This document shows positions 44,534 through 54,658 of a stretch of 64,000 nt of DNA, in pieces. Position numbers and translations under genes: made by a program. Below the pieces are notes generated by a model. The model worked only from the letters and a program-made list of their open reading frames with translations. It ran no database searches and was not told the origin of the DNA. The number at the start of each line of letters is the position of its first letter. Position 1 is the first letter of the stretch. Origin of the DNA: Pseudomonas sp. MMS21 TM103 (GTDB lineage: Bacteria > Pseudomonadota > Gammaproteobacteria > Pseudomonadales > Pseudomonadaceae); NCBI RefSeq assembly GCF_022132145.1, contig NZ_JAJISP010000006.1, positions 248,001 through 312,000 of the forward strand, written 5' to 3'.

Positions 44534-45278
44534 GGCCGAGCAGCAGCGCACAGAGCAGCAGGAAAGCGGCGAACAACGCCTGCAACAATCGTTCGGGCAA
44601 GGCGTGGGCTAACCGCACACCCCAACTGATGCTGAGCAGCCCGCCAATTGCCAGGGGCAGCGCCAGCGCCCAGGCGACATGGTCGTGCTGCGCATAGGTC
44701 ACCAAGGTCACCCCGGTACTGGGCGCCGCCAGCGCCAATGCCAGGCCCTGGGCAACGACCTGAGTCGTGCCGAACACACTGGTCAATACCGGCGTGGCCA
44801 ACACCGCACCACCAACCCCGAACAGCCCGCCGAGCAAACCGGCACCACTGCCCAGCACAGCCAGCCAGGGCCAGGGGTGGCCTAGCTCGCTGCTGCCCGC
44901 CGCAGGGCGCCAATACACCCGCAATAGATTGTAGAGCGCCAGCACCAAGAGAAAGCCGACGAAGGCCAGGCGCATGCGCTCGGCGTCCAGCGTCACCGCC
45001 CAACCCGCCCCGAGCCAGGCACAGCAGAAACCGCTGAGCGCCAGGGTCAGTGCGTGACGCAGGTCGATACGGTTGCGCTGGTGATAGCGCCACAGCGCCA
45101 GCAGCACATTCGGCACCACCATTACCAGGGCCGTACCCTGGGCCAACTGTTGATCCAGGCCGAACAGCACGCCCAAGGCCGGGATCGCGATCAGGCCGCC
45201 GCCGATGCCGAACAGGCCGCCCAGCGTACCCAGCAGCACGCCGAGGATCAGATTCAGGGCAAAGTCGATCAGGCTCAT
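44523..45278 (-). CDS. TauE/SafE (sulfite exporter) family membrane permease
   Basis: 251 residues from MSLIDFALNLILGVL (ATG 45278). About eight membrane segments, with the duplicated family motif GGLFGIGGGLIAIPAL and GGLFGVGGAVLATPVL. Members export sulfite, organosulfonates or other small anions. Convergent with the LysR gene at 43679 and divergent from the one at 45383. Confidence 0.9.
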   Translation of the reverse strand: MSLIDFALNLILGVLLGTLGGLFGIGGGLIAIPALGVLFGLDQQLAQGTALVMVVPNVLLALWRYHQRNRIDLRHALTLALSGFCCAWLGAGWAVTLDAERMRLAFVGFLLVLALYNLLRVYWRPAAGSSELGHPWPWLAVLGSGAGLLGGLFGVGGAVLATPVLTSVFGTTQVVAQGLALALAAPSTGVTLVTYAQHDHVAWALALPLAIGGLLSISWGVRLAHALPERLLQALFAAFLLLCALLLGLRA

Positions 45279-45382
45279 CAGTGGCTCCATTGGCGTCCTG
45301 CGCATGCTAGCCAGCCAGTACTGGCCTGGAAACGCACAGCAGCGCACAATCGCTATGCTGATCACGCACAAGCGAAGCACAT

Positions 45383-46339
45383 ATGAACCCCGACGCCCTC
45401 ACCGACCAACTCAGCCTGTTTCTCGACGTACTGGAGACCGGCAGCTTCTCCGCCGCCGCCAGGCGCCATCCGCTCACCCCCTCGGCCGTCGCCCGGCGCA
45501 TCGATGCGCTGGAGCGCTCGCTCGGTAGCAGCCTGTTCAGCCGCAGCACTCACGCGGTACGCGCCACCCCGGCGGGACTGGCCTTTGCCGAGCGCGCCCG
45601 GCGCATACTCGCGGAACTGCACCTGGCCCGCGCCGAAGCCGTATCCCTGAGCAGCGCGCCGGAGGGTTTGATCCGCATCGACGCGCCAGCGCCTTTTGGC
45701 AGGCGTCACCTTGCACCGGCGATTGCCGAGTTTCTCGTCGCCTATCCGGGGCTGGATGTGCAACTGCGCCTGATCGACAGCTTCATCGATCTGCACGGCG
45801 AGCACCTCGGCGAAGTCGATCTGGTGCTGCGCATCGGCCCGCTGGCCGACACCCGCCTGGTCGCCACCGCCCTCTCGCCACTGGTGCGGGTGGTCTGCGC
45901 CAGCCCGGATTACCTGGCACGACACGGCGTGCCGCGCGCGCCCAGCGAACTGCTCGAGCACGACGGCCTCGACTGGGACAGCTTGGCGCCACCCTATGCC
46001 TGGCGCTTCGACATCGACGGCAAGCTGCAGATCTGCCGACCGAAACGCCTGCGCATGATCGCCAACAACGCCGAAACCTTGCTGTTCGGCGCCCTCGCCG
46101 GCCTCGGCATCGCGCACCTGCCGACCTGGCTGATCAGTGACTACCTGCTGCGCGGCGAGCTGCTGCCTCTGTTCTGCGAGACTGGCCTGCCGGCGCCGGA
46201 ACCGAGCGGCATCTACGCCCTGCGCCTGGAGCGCGCAAGCGGCTCGCGCAGCCGCCTGCTGCTGGAGTTTCTCAAAGCCCGCTTCGGCCCGGTTCCACCC
46301 TGGGACTTGGCGCTGCAAGGCGGCCTGAACCGCATCTAG
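45383..46339 (+). CDS. LysR-type transcriptional regulator, divergent from TauE/SafE permease
   Basis: A 318-residue protein. Its helix-turn-helix is SLFLDVLETGSFSAAARR followed by HPLTPSAVARRIDALERSLG, then RATPAGLAFAERARRIL. The effector domain has RIDAPAPFGRRHLAPAIAEF, typical of the CrgA/AaeR-like group. The 104-base gap to the permease start suggests that it regulates that gene. Confidence 0.9.
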   Translation: MNPDALTDQLSLFLDVLETGSFSAAARRHPLTPSAVARRIDALERSLGSSLFSRSTHAVRATPAGLAFAERARRILAELHLARAEAVSLSSAPEGLIRIDAPAPFGRRHLAPAIAEFLVAYPGLDVQLRLIDSFIDLHGEHLGEVDLVLRIGPLADTRLVATALSPLVRVVCASPDYLARHGVPRAPSELLEHDGLDWDSLAPPYAWRFDIDGKLQICRPKRLRMIANNAETLLFGALAGLGIAHLPTWLISDYLLRGELLPLFCETGLPAPEPSGIYALRLERASGSRSRLLLEFLKARFGPVPPWDLALQGGLNRI

Positions 46340-46442
46340 CCAGAGTGGGGCGCGAGCGTAAAAAGCCTCGGAGCCTAGAGACCCAACGGCTGTTCGACAA
46401 CCCCGGGTCGGGGCGGTGAGTAAGAACGCCCCCGAAGAACAC

Positions 46443-47624
46443 TTACGCCACGACCTTGGCCGCCTTCAGCTCGGCGATCCGCTCGGCCGAATAGCCCAAC
46501 TCGCGCAGCACCTCCTCGGTATGCGCACCGAGCGCCGCGCCAATATGCCTGGGTGCGGGCAGGCCGGCGGAAAACTTGATCGGACAGGCAATCTGCGGCT
46601 GTGGATCCCTGCCTGCACGCGGCACTGCGGCGACCAGCTGGCGCGCTTTGAGCTGCGGGTGATCGACCGCCTCGGCCAGGCTCAGCATCGGCTCGACGCA
46701 GGCATCCAGAGCGGAAAATAACTGACTCCACTCGGCAAAGTCGCGCTTCTCGAATTCGATCTCGATCTCGCGCTTGAGCGCCTGCTGATCCTCGGGCTTG
46801 GGCGACAGGCCACGCGCCGCCAGTTCCGGGCGGCCGAGGGCCAAGCAGAACTGCTGCATGAATTGCGGTTCCAGGCTGCCGACCGAGAACCAGCGGCCAT
46901 CGCGGGTTTGGTAGTAGTCATAGAAACTGCCGCCGTTGAGCACCTGGTTTTCCATCTGCGGCTCCACCCCGGCCGCCAGGAATCCGGCACCGGCCATGCC
47001 GTGCAGGGCAAAGGCACAGTCGCTCATGCTGATATCGACATACTGCCCTTCGCCCGTGACCTGGCGCTGGATAACCGCCGCCAGCAAGCCCATCACCCCG
47101 TGCAGCGAACCGCCGGCAATATCCGCCAGTTGCACGCCCAACGGCAGCGGCCCGCGGTCGCGGCGCCCGGTGTAACTGGCGATGCCGGTCAGGGCCAGGT
47201 AATTGATGTCGTGCCCGGCGCGATCCTTGTACGGCCCGGTCTGGCCATAGCCGGTGATCGCCACGTAGATCAACCTGGGATTGATCGCCTTGAGCGCCTC
47301 ATAGCCAACCCCGAGCTTGTCCATCACCCCAGGGCGGAACTGCTCCAGGACGATGTCGTACTCGGCCACCAACTGCTTGACCAGCGCCACCGCTTCGGCC
47401 TGCTTCAGGTCCAGGGCGATGCAGCGCTTGTTGCGGTTGAGGTAGGCATGGCTGGCCGAGACGCCACCGTCGTGCGGTGGCAGTACCCGGATCAGGTCGG
47501 TGCGTGTCGGCGACTCGACCCGCAGCACCTCGGCCCCCATGTCGGCCAGCAGCAGCGAGGCAAAGGGCCCGGGCAGCAGGGTGGAGAAATCCAGCACTTT
47601 CAGGGAAGACAGCGGGCCTGACAT
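46443..47624 (-). CDS. CaiB/BaiF family CoA-transferase (class III)
   Basis: 393 residues from MSGPLSSLKVLDFSTLLPG (ATG 47624, AAGGAGC upstream). Class III marks are LLPGPFASLLLADMGAEVLR, NRNKRCIALDLK, FRPGVMDKLG and YVAITGYGQTGPYKDRAGHD, in which the final Asp is the expected acyl-anhydride nucleophile. Members transfer CoA between carboxylic acids or racemise 2-methylacyl-CoAs. Located with an acyl-CoA synthetase and an acyl-CoA dehydrogenase on the same strand, it probably acts on a carboxylic acid degraded by beta-oxidation. Confidence 0.9.
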   Translation of the reverse strand: MSGPLSSLKVLDFSTLLPGPFASLLLADMGAEVLRVESPTRTDLIRVLPPHDGGVSASHAYLNRNKRCIALDLKQAEAVALVKQLVAEYDIVLEQFRPGVMDKLGVGYEALKAINPRLIYVAITGYGQTGPYKDRAGHDINYLALTGIASYTGRRDRGPLPLGVQLADIAGGSLHGVMGLLAAVIQRQVTGEGQYVDISMSDCAFALHGMAGAGFLAAGVEPQMENQVLNGGSFYDYYQTRDGRWFSVGSLEPQFMQQFCLALGRPELAARGLSPKPEDQQALKREIEIEFEKRDFAEWSQLFSALDACVEPMLSLAEAVDHPQLKARQLVAAVPRAGRDPQPQIACPIKFSAGLPAPRHIGAALGAHTEEVLRELGYSAERIAELKAAKVVA

Positions 47625-47768
47625 AACAGCTCCTTGGGATCGAAATCGGTAGTCGGAAAGCGGCGCAGACACCTGCAGGAGCCCGCTCGCTGGCGATCAC
47701 TCACCTTAACAACAGCATTGTCGGAGGGCCGAACCACAGCAAGCCGGCTCCGCCATTAAGCCAACGCT

Positions 47769-49406
47769 TCATTGCCAATGCAGCGGCTGCCTGGCGTCCA
47801 ATTCCGTCAGCTGATCGGCAAAGCGTGCCTCCAGCACATTACGACGGATCTTCATGGTCGGGGTCATGCAGCCGTTGTCCACGGTCCACGCCTCGCGCAC
47901 CAGCAAAAAATGACTAAGCCGCTCATGGGGCTGCAGCTGGGCATTGAGCTGCTGAAAAGTCTGCAGCAGATCGGCCGCGACCCGTTCGCGCGTCTGTTCG
48001 CGGGCCGCCGGCGACAGTTCGATCAGTGCCAACGGCTGATCGAGGTTGCTGCCCATCAGGCATACCTGCTCGACCCAGAGATTCTTGGCGATCTCGCCTT
48101 CGATGGGTGCCGGGGCGATGTACTTGCCCTTGCTGGTCTTGAAGATGTCCTTCACCCGCCCGGTGATTTTCAGATAACCGGCCCCATCCACCTCGCCCTT
48201 GTCGCCGGTGTGCAACCAGCCATTGCTGATGGTTTCGGCGGTTTTCTCCGGGTCCAGGTAGTAGCCCAGCATCAGGCTCGGGCAATGCAGCAGAATCTCG
48301 CCATCGTCGGCGATGCGCAGCTGATTACCCGGCATGGGCCGGCCAACGGTGCCGAAACGCACCTGTCCCGGCCGGTTGAAACAGCCATAGGCCAGGTGCT
48401 CGGTCATGCCGTAGCCCTCGCAGATGGTGATGCCGATACTCTGGTACCAATCCAGCAACGCCCGCGGAATGGCCGCCGCGCCGCTGACCAGAATACGCGC
48501 CCGGTCCAGGCCCAGACCCTTGCGAATCTTGCGCGCGACCAGGCCGCCGATCAGCGGAATACGCAGCAGGCGCGCCAGCTTGGCCTGCGGCAGTTTTTCC
48601 AGCACGCCCTGCTGAAAGCGTGTCCACAGCCGCGGTACGGAGAAGAACACGGTAGGCCGCACATGGCGCAGGTCGCTGGCAAAGGTTTCCAGGGATTCGA
48701 CAAAGGCCACCCGGCCGCCGCTGTACAGGGCGTTCATCTCCACCAGAAAACGCTCGGCGGCATGGGACAGCGGCAAATAGGAGAAGAACTGATCCTGCTC
48801 GCTGATCTGCAGCTCCTTGACCGAACGCCCACCGGCAACGGCAAAGGCCCGCGCCGAGAGCATCACGCCCTTGGGCTGCCCCGTGGTGCCGGAGGTATAG
48901 AGGATGCTCAGCAGTTCATCGGCAGACTGCGCATGTGCCTGCGCCAGGGGCTGATGCGCCGCCAGCAAGGCATGCCAGTCGTGCGCCGCCGGCAGGGTCG
49001 GATAGGGCATGGCGATGCGCAGCACCTCGGATGGAATGCCGGCGACGAATTTGTCCGGATCATCAAGCTTGCCGAGAAAGATCGCCTTGCACTGCGCATG
49101 GCGCAGCACATAGTCGATGCTCTCGGCCGATTGCAGCGGGTACAGCGGCACGCTGACCAAGCCGGCAAGCATGATCGCCAGGTCGGCGATAATCCATTCG
49201 GCGCAGTTCTTCGCCAGCAGCGCGACCCGATCACCCGGTGCGCAGCCCAGCGCGCGCAAGGCCGTGGCCATGCGCCGCGCCTGCTCGTCCACCTGGGCCC
49301 AGGTGAAGTCATGCCATTGGCCGTTTACCGGCTGGCTAAGCCAGATCGCATCGGGGCGTTTCTCGACCCAGAGCGCCAGGCGCTCCAGGGGCAGTTGATC
49401 GGTCAT
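47769..49406 (-). CDS. Long-chain acyl-CoA synthetase (AMP-forming)
   Basis: A 545-residue ANL enzyme. Motifs in order: ILYTSGTTGQPKGVMLSA (P-loop), SYLPLSHAAERF typical of long-chain FACS proteins, EGYGMTEHLAYG, GWLHTGDKGEVD, and the hinge TGRVKDIFKTSKGKYIAPAP. It activates a fatty or related acid with ATP and CoA at the membrane. It is shorter than FadD and closer to the FadD15/FACS group. Clustered with CoA-transferase and acyl-CoA dehydrogenase genes on the same strand. Confidence 0.93.
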   Translation of the reverse strand: MTDQLPLERLALWVEKRPDAIWLSQPVNGQWHDFTWAQVDEQARRMATALRALGCAPGDRVALLAKNCAEWIIADLAIMLAGLVSVPLYPLQSAESIDYVLRHAQCKAIFLGKLDDPDKFVAGIPSEVLRIAMPYPTLPAAHDWHALLAAHQPLAQAHAQSADELLSILYTSGTTGQPKGVMLSARAFAVAGGRSVKELQISEQDQFFSYLPLSHAAERFLVEMNALYSGGRVAFVESLETFASDLRHVRPTVFFSVPRLWTRFQQGVLEKLPQAKLARLLRIPLIGGLVARKIRKGLGLDRARILVSGAAAIPRALLDWYQSIGITICEGYGMTEHLAYGCFNRPGQVRFGTVGRPMPGNQLRIADDGEILLHCPSLMLGYYLDPEKTAETISNGWLHTGDKGEVDGAGYLKITGRVKDIFKTSKGKYIAPAPIEGEIAKNLWVEQVCLMGSNLDQPLALIELSPAAREQTRERVAADLLQTFQQLNAQLQPHERLSHFLLVREAWTVDNGCMTPTMKIRRNVLEARFADQLTELDARQPLHWQ

Positions 49407-49607
49407 CGCAATCCCTCGTTCTTATTGTTTTCCAGACATGAACGTTAGCGCTTGAACAGCCATCCTCCTCGGCAATTAATCAGTGCGCTTCGCCAGGCGC
49501 CAGCTTGTGACCCCCATGGATGGAGGAAATGCAGCAAGCCGCTGGGAGCGCTTGCAACCTGGCAACCCCGATAAAACCAAGGGATCGCCAGGAAGATTGC
49601 ACCCGCC

Positions 49608-50747
49608 CTACAGCTTCATCCCGCGGCTGATGATCTCTTTCATGATCTCCGAGGTGCCGGCGAAGATCCGCTGGATACGCGCGTTCGCGTACATCTTGCA
49701 GATCGGGTACTCCCACATGTAGCCCCAGCCGCCGTGCAACTGCACGCCCTCGTCGACCACCCGGCCGAGCAGTTCGGTGGTGAACAGTTTGGCTTCGGCG
49801 GCCACTTCCGGGGTGAGCTTCTTCTGGTTGTGATCCATCACGCAGCGGTCGACGAACACCTGGGCCACATCGATCTGGGTGCGCATCTCGGCCAACTTGA
49901 AGCGGGTGTTCTGGAAGTGCGAGATCGGCCGATCGAAAGCCTTGCGCTCCCTCACATAATCGATGGTCACCTGCAGTGCCGCTTCGGCCCCGGCCACCGC
50001 ACCGCAGGCGTTGGTCAGGCGCTCCTGGGCCAGCATATTCATCAGATAGTAGAAACCACCCGAGGCATCACCCAGCAGGTTTTCCTTGGGCACCTTGACC
50101 TCGTTGAAGAACAGCTCGACGGTGTCCTGGCTGTGCATGCCGAGCTTCTTCAGCTTGCTCCCGCGCTCGAAACCCGACATCCCGCGCTCGACCAGAAACA
50201 GGCCCATGGCATGCTTGTTGGCCGGATCGGTCTTGGCCGCGACTATCACCACATCGGCCAGCAGGCCGTTGGAGATGAAGACCTTGGAGCCGTTGAGGAC
50301 ATAGTGGTCGCCCTTGTCCACCGCCGTGGTACGCATGCCGGCCAGATCCGAACCGGCGCTCGGTTCGGTCATCGCCACGGCGAGAATCAGCTCGCCACGG
50401 ATGATTCCAGGCAGCAAACGTGCCTTCTGCTCGGCGTTGCCGTATTCGGCGATATAGGGACCACAGAGCGCCGAGTGCAGCGGCAGCATGAAGCCTGCCT
50501 CGTTAATCTTCGCCAGTTCCTCGCACATGATCTGCTCATAGCGGAAATCCTTGAGCCCGGAACCGCCGTATTGCTCATCGGCCCAGGGCAGCAGGAAGCC
50601 CATCTCGCCGGCCTTCTGCCATACCTCACGGCTGACCACGCCGGCCGCTTCCCAGTCGTCCTGATGGGGCAACACTTCCTTTTTCAGAAAAGCGCTGAAA
50701 GCGTCGCGAAACAAGCTGTGCTCGGTTTCGAAGATAGTGCGCTGCAT
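49608..50747 (-). CDS. Acyl-CoA dehydrogenase
   Basis: A 379-residue flavoenzyme: LLPWADEQYGGSGL, the FAD-binding VAMTEPSAGSDLAGMRT, VFISNGLLADVVIVAAKT and the C-terminal QLHGGWGYMWEYPICKMYAN, followed by RIFAGTSEIMKEIISRG. It introduces the alpha-beta double bond in an acyl-CoA and passes electrons to ETF. First of the acyl-CoA gene group; divergent from the AraC regulator at 50907 with 159 bases between them. Confidence 0.95.
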   Translation of the reverse strand: MQRTIFETEHSLFRDAFSAFLKKEVLPHQDDWEAAGVVSREVWQKAGEMGFLLPWADEQYGGSGLKDFRYEQIMCEELAKINEAGFMLPLHSALCGPYIAEYGNAEQKARLLPGIIRGELILAVAMTEPSAGSDLAGMRTTAVDKGDHYVLNGSKVFISNGLLADVVIVAAKTDPANKHAMGLFLVERGMSGFERGSKLKKLGMHSQDTVELFFNEVKVPKENLLGDASGGFYYLMNMLAQERLTNACGAVAGAEAALQVTIDYVRERKAFDRPISHFQNTRFKLAEMRTQIDVAQVFVDRCVMDHNQKKLTPEVAAEAKLFTTELLGRVVDEGVQLHGGWGYMWEYPICKMYANARIQRIFAGTSEIMKEIISRGMKL

Positions 50748-50906
50748 GCGGTTGTGCTCCCTGGTTTAAGTCGTTGCCCAGAGTAGGCGCCGCTGCCCTC
50801 TCGCCTCAATGACCCCAGCGCTCAGCCTCGGTTGACCCATTCGCTCGGGCGGCTTGTCCTCACCGCCCCCACCTGCCTACCATCTACTCACTTTCTAGGA
50901 GCCGTC

Positions 50907-51905
50907 ATGCGCGAACGTACCATCGCCAGCCACTTCGTCCGCGCCGCCCTGCGCGGTGCCGAGCGCCAGGGATACGACTGCTTGCCGTTGCTGAGCCAGG
51001 CCGGGATTCAGACCGCAGTGCTGGAAGAGCCGCGGGCGCGGGTCGACCCGGAGCAGTTCAACCGCCTGATCCAGCTGCTCTGGGAGTTCCTCGACGACGA
51101 ATACCTGGGCTTCTGTCACCAGCCGAGCAAGCGCGGCACCTTCGCCATGATGTGCCACGCGATCATCCACTGCCGCACACTGGAGAAGGCGCTGAGCCGC
51201 GGCGCCTTGTTCTACGGACTGTTCGCCGAGGCGCCAACCATCACCCTCAGCCGCGAAGGGGACTGGGCGCGCCTGTCGGTGGATGACTCGACCCTGTGGG
51301 ACCCGGATCACTTCCTGGTGGAAAGCCTGCTGGTGATCTGGCACCGCCTCGCCAGCTGGCTGATCGGCCAGCGCATTCGCCTGGAAGCGACCAGCTTCAC
51401 CTATGCCGCACCCGCCCACGCCGGCGAATACGACCTGCTGTTCCCCGGCCCGCGCCATTTCACCGCGCCCAGCACCAGCTTGCTGTTCCATGCGCGCTAC
51501 CTGAGCATGCCGCTGCTGCAGGACGAACGCACGCTCAAGCGGTTCCTCGAATACTCACCGGCCGACCTGCTCGCCCGTCCGGACGGCGGCGACAGCCTGA
51601 TCAGCCGGATCCGCCGCCTGCTCGGCCGCGACTGCAGCAACTGGCCGGACCTCGACGCGGTCGCCCAGCAGCTGCACATGAGCCCGCAGACCCTGCGGCG
51701 GCATCTGCGCGAGGAAGGCTCAAGCTTTCAGGAGTTGAAGGATCACCTGCGCCGCGACCTGGCGATTTACCACCTCGGCCGCGATGATCTGCCGATTCAG
51801 GACATCGCCGAACAACTCGGTTTCTCCGAGCCGTCGGCGTTTCATCGCGCGTTTAAGAAGTGGACCGGATTAACACCAGGGGCATATCGGGCGCAAGAAG
51901 GTTAA
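50907..51905 (+). CDS. AraC-type regulator (OruR/ArgR-like, arabinose_bd domain)
   Basis: 332 residues from MRERTIASHFVRAALRG (ATG 50907, CTAGGAGCC upstream). The N-terminal effector domain of this group is shown by RVDPEQFNRLIQLLWEFLDD and TFAMMCHAIIHCRTLEKAL. The C-terminal AraC domain has LHMSPQTLRRHLREEGSSF and IAEQLGFSEPSAFHRAFKKW. Divergent from acyl-CoA dehydrogenase, so it most likely activates the acyl-CoA gene group in response to its substrate. The stop is 2 bases from the convergent EAL gene end. Confidence 0.9.
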   Translation: MRERTIASHFVRAALRGAERQGYDCLPLLSQAGIQTAVLEEPRARVDPEQFNRLIQLLWEFLDDEYLGFCHQPSKRGTFAMMCHAIIHCRTLEKALSRGALFYGLFAEAPTITLSREGDWARLSVDDSTLWDPDHFLVESLLVIWHRLASWLIGQRIRLEATSFTYAAPAHAGEYDLLFPGPRHFTAPSTSLLFHARYLSMPLLQDERTLKRFLEYSPADLLARPDGGDSLISRIRRLLGRDCSNWPDLDAVAQQLHMSPQTLRRHLREEGSSFQELKDHLRRDLAIYHLGRDDLPIQDIAEQLGFSEPSAFHRAFKKWTGLTPGAYRAQEG

Positions 51906-51907
51906 GG

Positions 51908-54499
51908 CTACTTAGCTGCGGTTACACAGCTTGAATTGAAGTTCAGCAACCATTGCTTCAGCTCAGCGATTGGCTTGGGCTTGCACAGCCAGTAACCCTG
52001 CAGCGTATCGCAGCCTTCTTCTTGCAACCAGCGGGCTGTCTCGGCGTCCTCAATGCCCTCACCCACTACCCGGTAACCGAGGCTGCCCGCCATCTGAATG
52101 GCGGTAGACACAATCACGGCAGCGCTTTCGCTGACGCAGATATCATGAATCAGCGAGCGATCCAGCTTCAGCTCAAAGGCAGGCAGCTGCTTGAGATACG
52201 ACAGTGAGGAATAGCCGCTGCCAAAATCATCGATGGATATAGGGTGCCCAAGCTCGGCCAACACATTCAGCGCATGCAGGCTGCGGGCGGGGTCAAGCAT
52301 GGCTGCAGTTTCGGTGATTTCGAGGGTGACGGAGCACGCCTGCAGCCCATTGTGCTGAAGTGCCAATTCCAGCGTGCTGTGTAGCCCGGTAGATTCAAGA
52401 TCGCGCGCCGAAATATTAATGGCGACGCTCAGCTCCGGGTAGTCCTTGTGTAAGTGCGCCAAATCATTCGCGGCCTGCCCGATGACCCATTGGGTCAGTT
52501 GAATGATGACGCCCGTTTCCTCAGCCAGGGGAATGAAATCAACCGGGCTTACCCACCCGCGTTCCTGATGGTGCCAACGAATCAAAGCCTCCACTCCAAC
52601 AATATGCCCGGTTTTGAGATCCTGCTTGGGCTGGTAATAGAGCATGGTCTGGTTCTGTTGCAAGGCCTCACGCAAATCCGCCATCAGCGTCAGTCGACTC
52701 TCGCTGTAGATATCGTGACGTTGGGAATATATGCCGGTTTCGTTAAGGCCCCGCGGAGTGACTTCCATGCCGACATGAGCATTACGAATCATCTCCGCGG
52801 CAGATCGACCGTGCTCAGGGTAGCTGGCCGCACCAAAGCGAGGGTTTAACTCAATCGCCAGGTGATCCAGCCATATCGGTTCGGCCAACTGCCTTAGAGC
52901 GCTGTTGAGGGCCGAGAAATCGTTCCCGGCTTCATCCACGTCAATCAGCAAGCAGAAACAGTCGCTGGAAAGATGATAAACCCGCTCTTCCCGGCCCTGG
53001 TGATCCAGAATGGCTTGAACGATGGGTAAGCCGGCTGCCAGTTCGACCATCTGCTCGGCCACTCGCTTCATTATCCATTCGCTCCTGGTCAGGCCAAGGG
53101 TGCGATTGATTTCGTCTAGCCGCGTGATCCGGGCCACACCCACCATATAACGGCGGTGAGGGGCCTGCCGCAGTTGCTGATCCACCATCCACTCAAAACG
53201 GTTGCGATTGGGGAGCCCCGTCACAGGGTCGTGCGCCAGAGCATCAGTGAGCAGGTTCTGAGCCGCATTGCGGGACTGGGCCTCGCGCAGGCTGGCGGCC
53301 TGGGCAATGATCTTGTCTTCGCGCTCACGGTACAGCCGGTCAGCCAGAGCCACCGTCAGGATCAAGGCTTCGAGCCCTGAACCGATCTGCATGGCGTACT
53401 CGGTAAAAAAGGTTTCAGGAAAAAACCCGAGCGCCCTGCCGGATGTTGCCAACACCCCAATAGTCAGAGGCGTCCAAGCCAGGGTAAAAAATGCCCCAGC
53501 GCGAACGCCTTCCATCCACACCACGGGGCCGGCGACCAGCAGAAGGGAAAAAAACAACAGCGCGGAAAACGATGCCACCTGGATGCCCGTGTGATAGTCG
53601 AGCAGAGGGGCCGAGAAGAGGAATAACATCTCGAACACCATCATCCCAAGTAGCACTTTATCCAGCCGCGGGCTGTGAACTCTGGTGTTTAGGAACTCCC
53701 GGCAGAAAAGCAGTGAAAACAGCGCCAGGCCAGGTATCGACACCAGCAGCGCCTTGGCGTGCAGCTCTGGTAACTGGGGATAGAGGTGCTGGAAACTGAA
53801 GCCTTTGATGGATGCGAAAAACAGCAGATACCCGAATATTGCAAGGGCATAGTAGAGATACAATTTCTCGCGCAGGCTCAGGTAAACAGCGAGATTGATC
53901 AGGACAATGACCAGGATGCAGCCGTAGTAGAAAAAGTGGAGTTTAAGCTCATAGGCAGCGGTTTCAAAAAACGTCTGCTCGCGCCAGATACGCAGCGGCA
54001 CGATCATGGAACCGGCCGTCGCGACCCGAACATAGAACGTCTTCAATTCTTCGGGTGCCAGCGAAGCACGCAACAACATATTCGGATGATCCACGTCACG
54101 TGGATAAAAAGGCCGGCTATCGCCGGTTTTCAGCTCTTTTACCTGAGCCCCACCCGCATACACATAGAAGACCACATCGTCTAACTGGGAATAACCCAAC
54201 TCGGCAATCAGGTTCAGGTTGAGCTGTGTCTGATTTCTGACATCAAAGCGCAGCCAGTATGCAGACTCAGTGAGGCCGAAGGTGGCACTGCCATTGGGCA
54301 CAAGCGTCCAGCGCTCATCGGCTAGGGCCACCACTTGATCAATCGAGGCTTCGCCTGCGACATCCTCCCAGAACTGGAAATAGGCCGGGATGCTTGATGC
54401 TGGAGTTATCTGAATCGGTTCTGGTTGCGCCAAAGCACTTAGGCTCAGACACGCAACTACTATGGCAGCCAGGATGTTAAACGCCCGGTTTAGATGCAC
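51908..54499 (-). CDS. 7TMR-DISM sensor with degenerate GGDEF and intact EAL domain (likely c-di-GMP phosphodiesterase)
   Basis: 863 residues from a GTG at 54499. A signal peptide (ILAAIVVACLSLSALAQ) is followed by a periplasmic 7TMR-DISM extracellular domain (ESAYWLRFDVRNQTQ), seven membrane segments (about 190-390), then GGDEF and EAL. The GGDEF start HDPVTGLPNRNRFE is normal, but the signature site reads S-S-D-C-F, so cyclase activity is unlikely. The EAL domain keeps EALIRWHH, NISARDLE, EITETAAM, IDDFGSGYSSL, LKLDRSL and VGEGIED, as in active enzymes. It should degrade c-di-GMP at the inner membrane in response to a periplasmic ligand. Confidence 0.93.
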   Translation of the reverse strand: MHLNRAFNILAAIVVACLSLSALAQPEPIQITPASSIPAYFQFWEDVAGEASIDQVVALADERWTLVPNGSATFGLTESAYWLRFDVRNQTQLNLNLIAELGYSQLDDVVFYVYAGGAQVKELKTGDSRPFYPRDVDHPNMLLRASLAPEELKTFYVRVATAGSMIVPLRIWREQTFFETAAYELKLHFFYYGCILVIVLINLAVYLSLREKLYLYYALAIFGYLLFFASIKGFSFQHLYPQLPELHAKALLVSIPGLALFSLLFCREFLNTRVHSPRLDKVLLGMMVFEMLFLFSAPLLDYHTGIQVASFSALLFFSLLLVAGPVVWMEGVRAGAFFTLAWTPLTIGVLATSGRALGFFPETFFTEYAMQIGSGLEALILTVALADRLYREREDKIIAQAASLREAQSRNAAQNLLTDALAHDPVTGLPNRNRFEWMVDQQLRQAPHRRYMVGVARITRLDEINRTLGLTRSEWIMKRVAEQMVELAAGLPIVQAILDHQGREERVYHLSSDCFCLLIDVDEAGNDFSALNSALRQLAEPIWLDHLAIELNPRFGAASYPEHGRSAAEMIRNAHVGMEVTPRGLNETGIYSQRHDIYSESRLTLMADLREALQQNQTMLYYQPKQDLKTGHIVGVEALIRWHHQERGWVSPVDFIPLAEETGVIIQLTQWVIGQAANDLAHLHKDYPELSVAINISARDLESTGLHSTLELALQHNGLQACSVTLEITETAAMLDPARSLHALNVLAELGHPISIDDFGSGYSSLSYLKQLPAFELKLDRSLIHDICVSESAAVIVSTAIQMAGSLGYRVVGEGIEDAETARWLQEEGCDTLQGYWLCKPKPIAELKQWLLNFNSSCVTAAK

Positions 54500-54658
54500 G
54501 GAATGATGTCTCCGTTAGCGGCCAGTCAGTGGCACTTTATTTTTTGTTATTGCCCTGCAGTCTACTCACTTGGTGCTCCCAGGGAAGCGATACGGAGGGC
54601 ATCTATGTAGCAATTTGTATTATCTGAAGAGTATTTTTTGAGTGGTGTTACTGAATAA

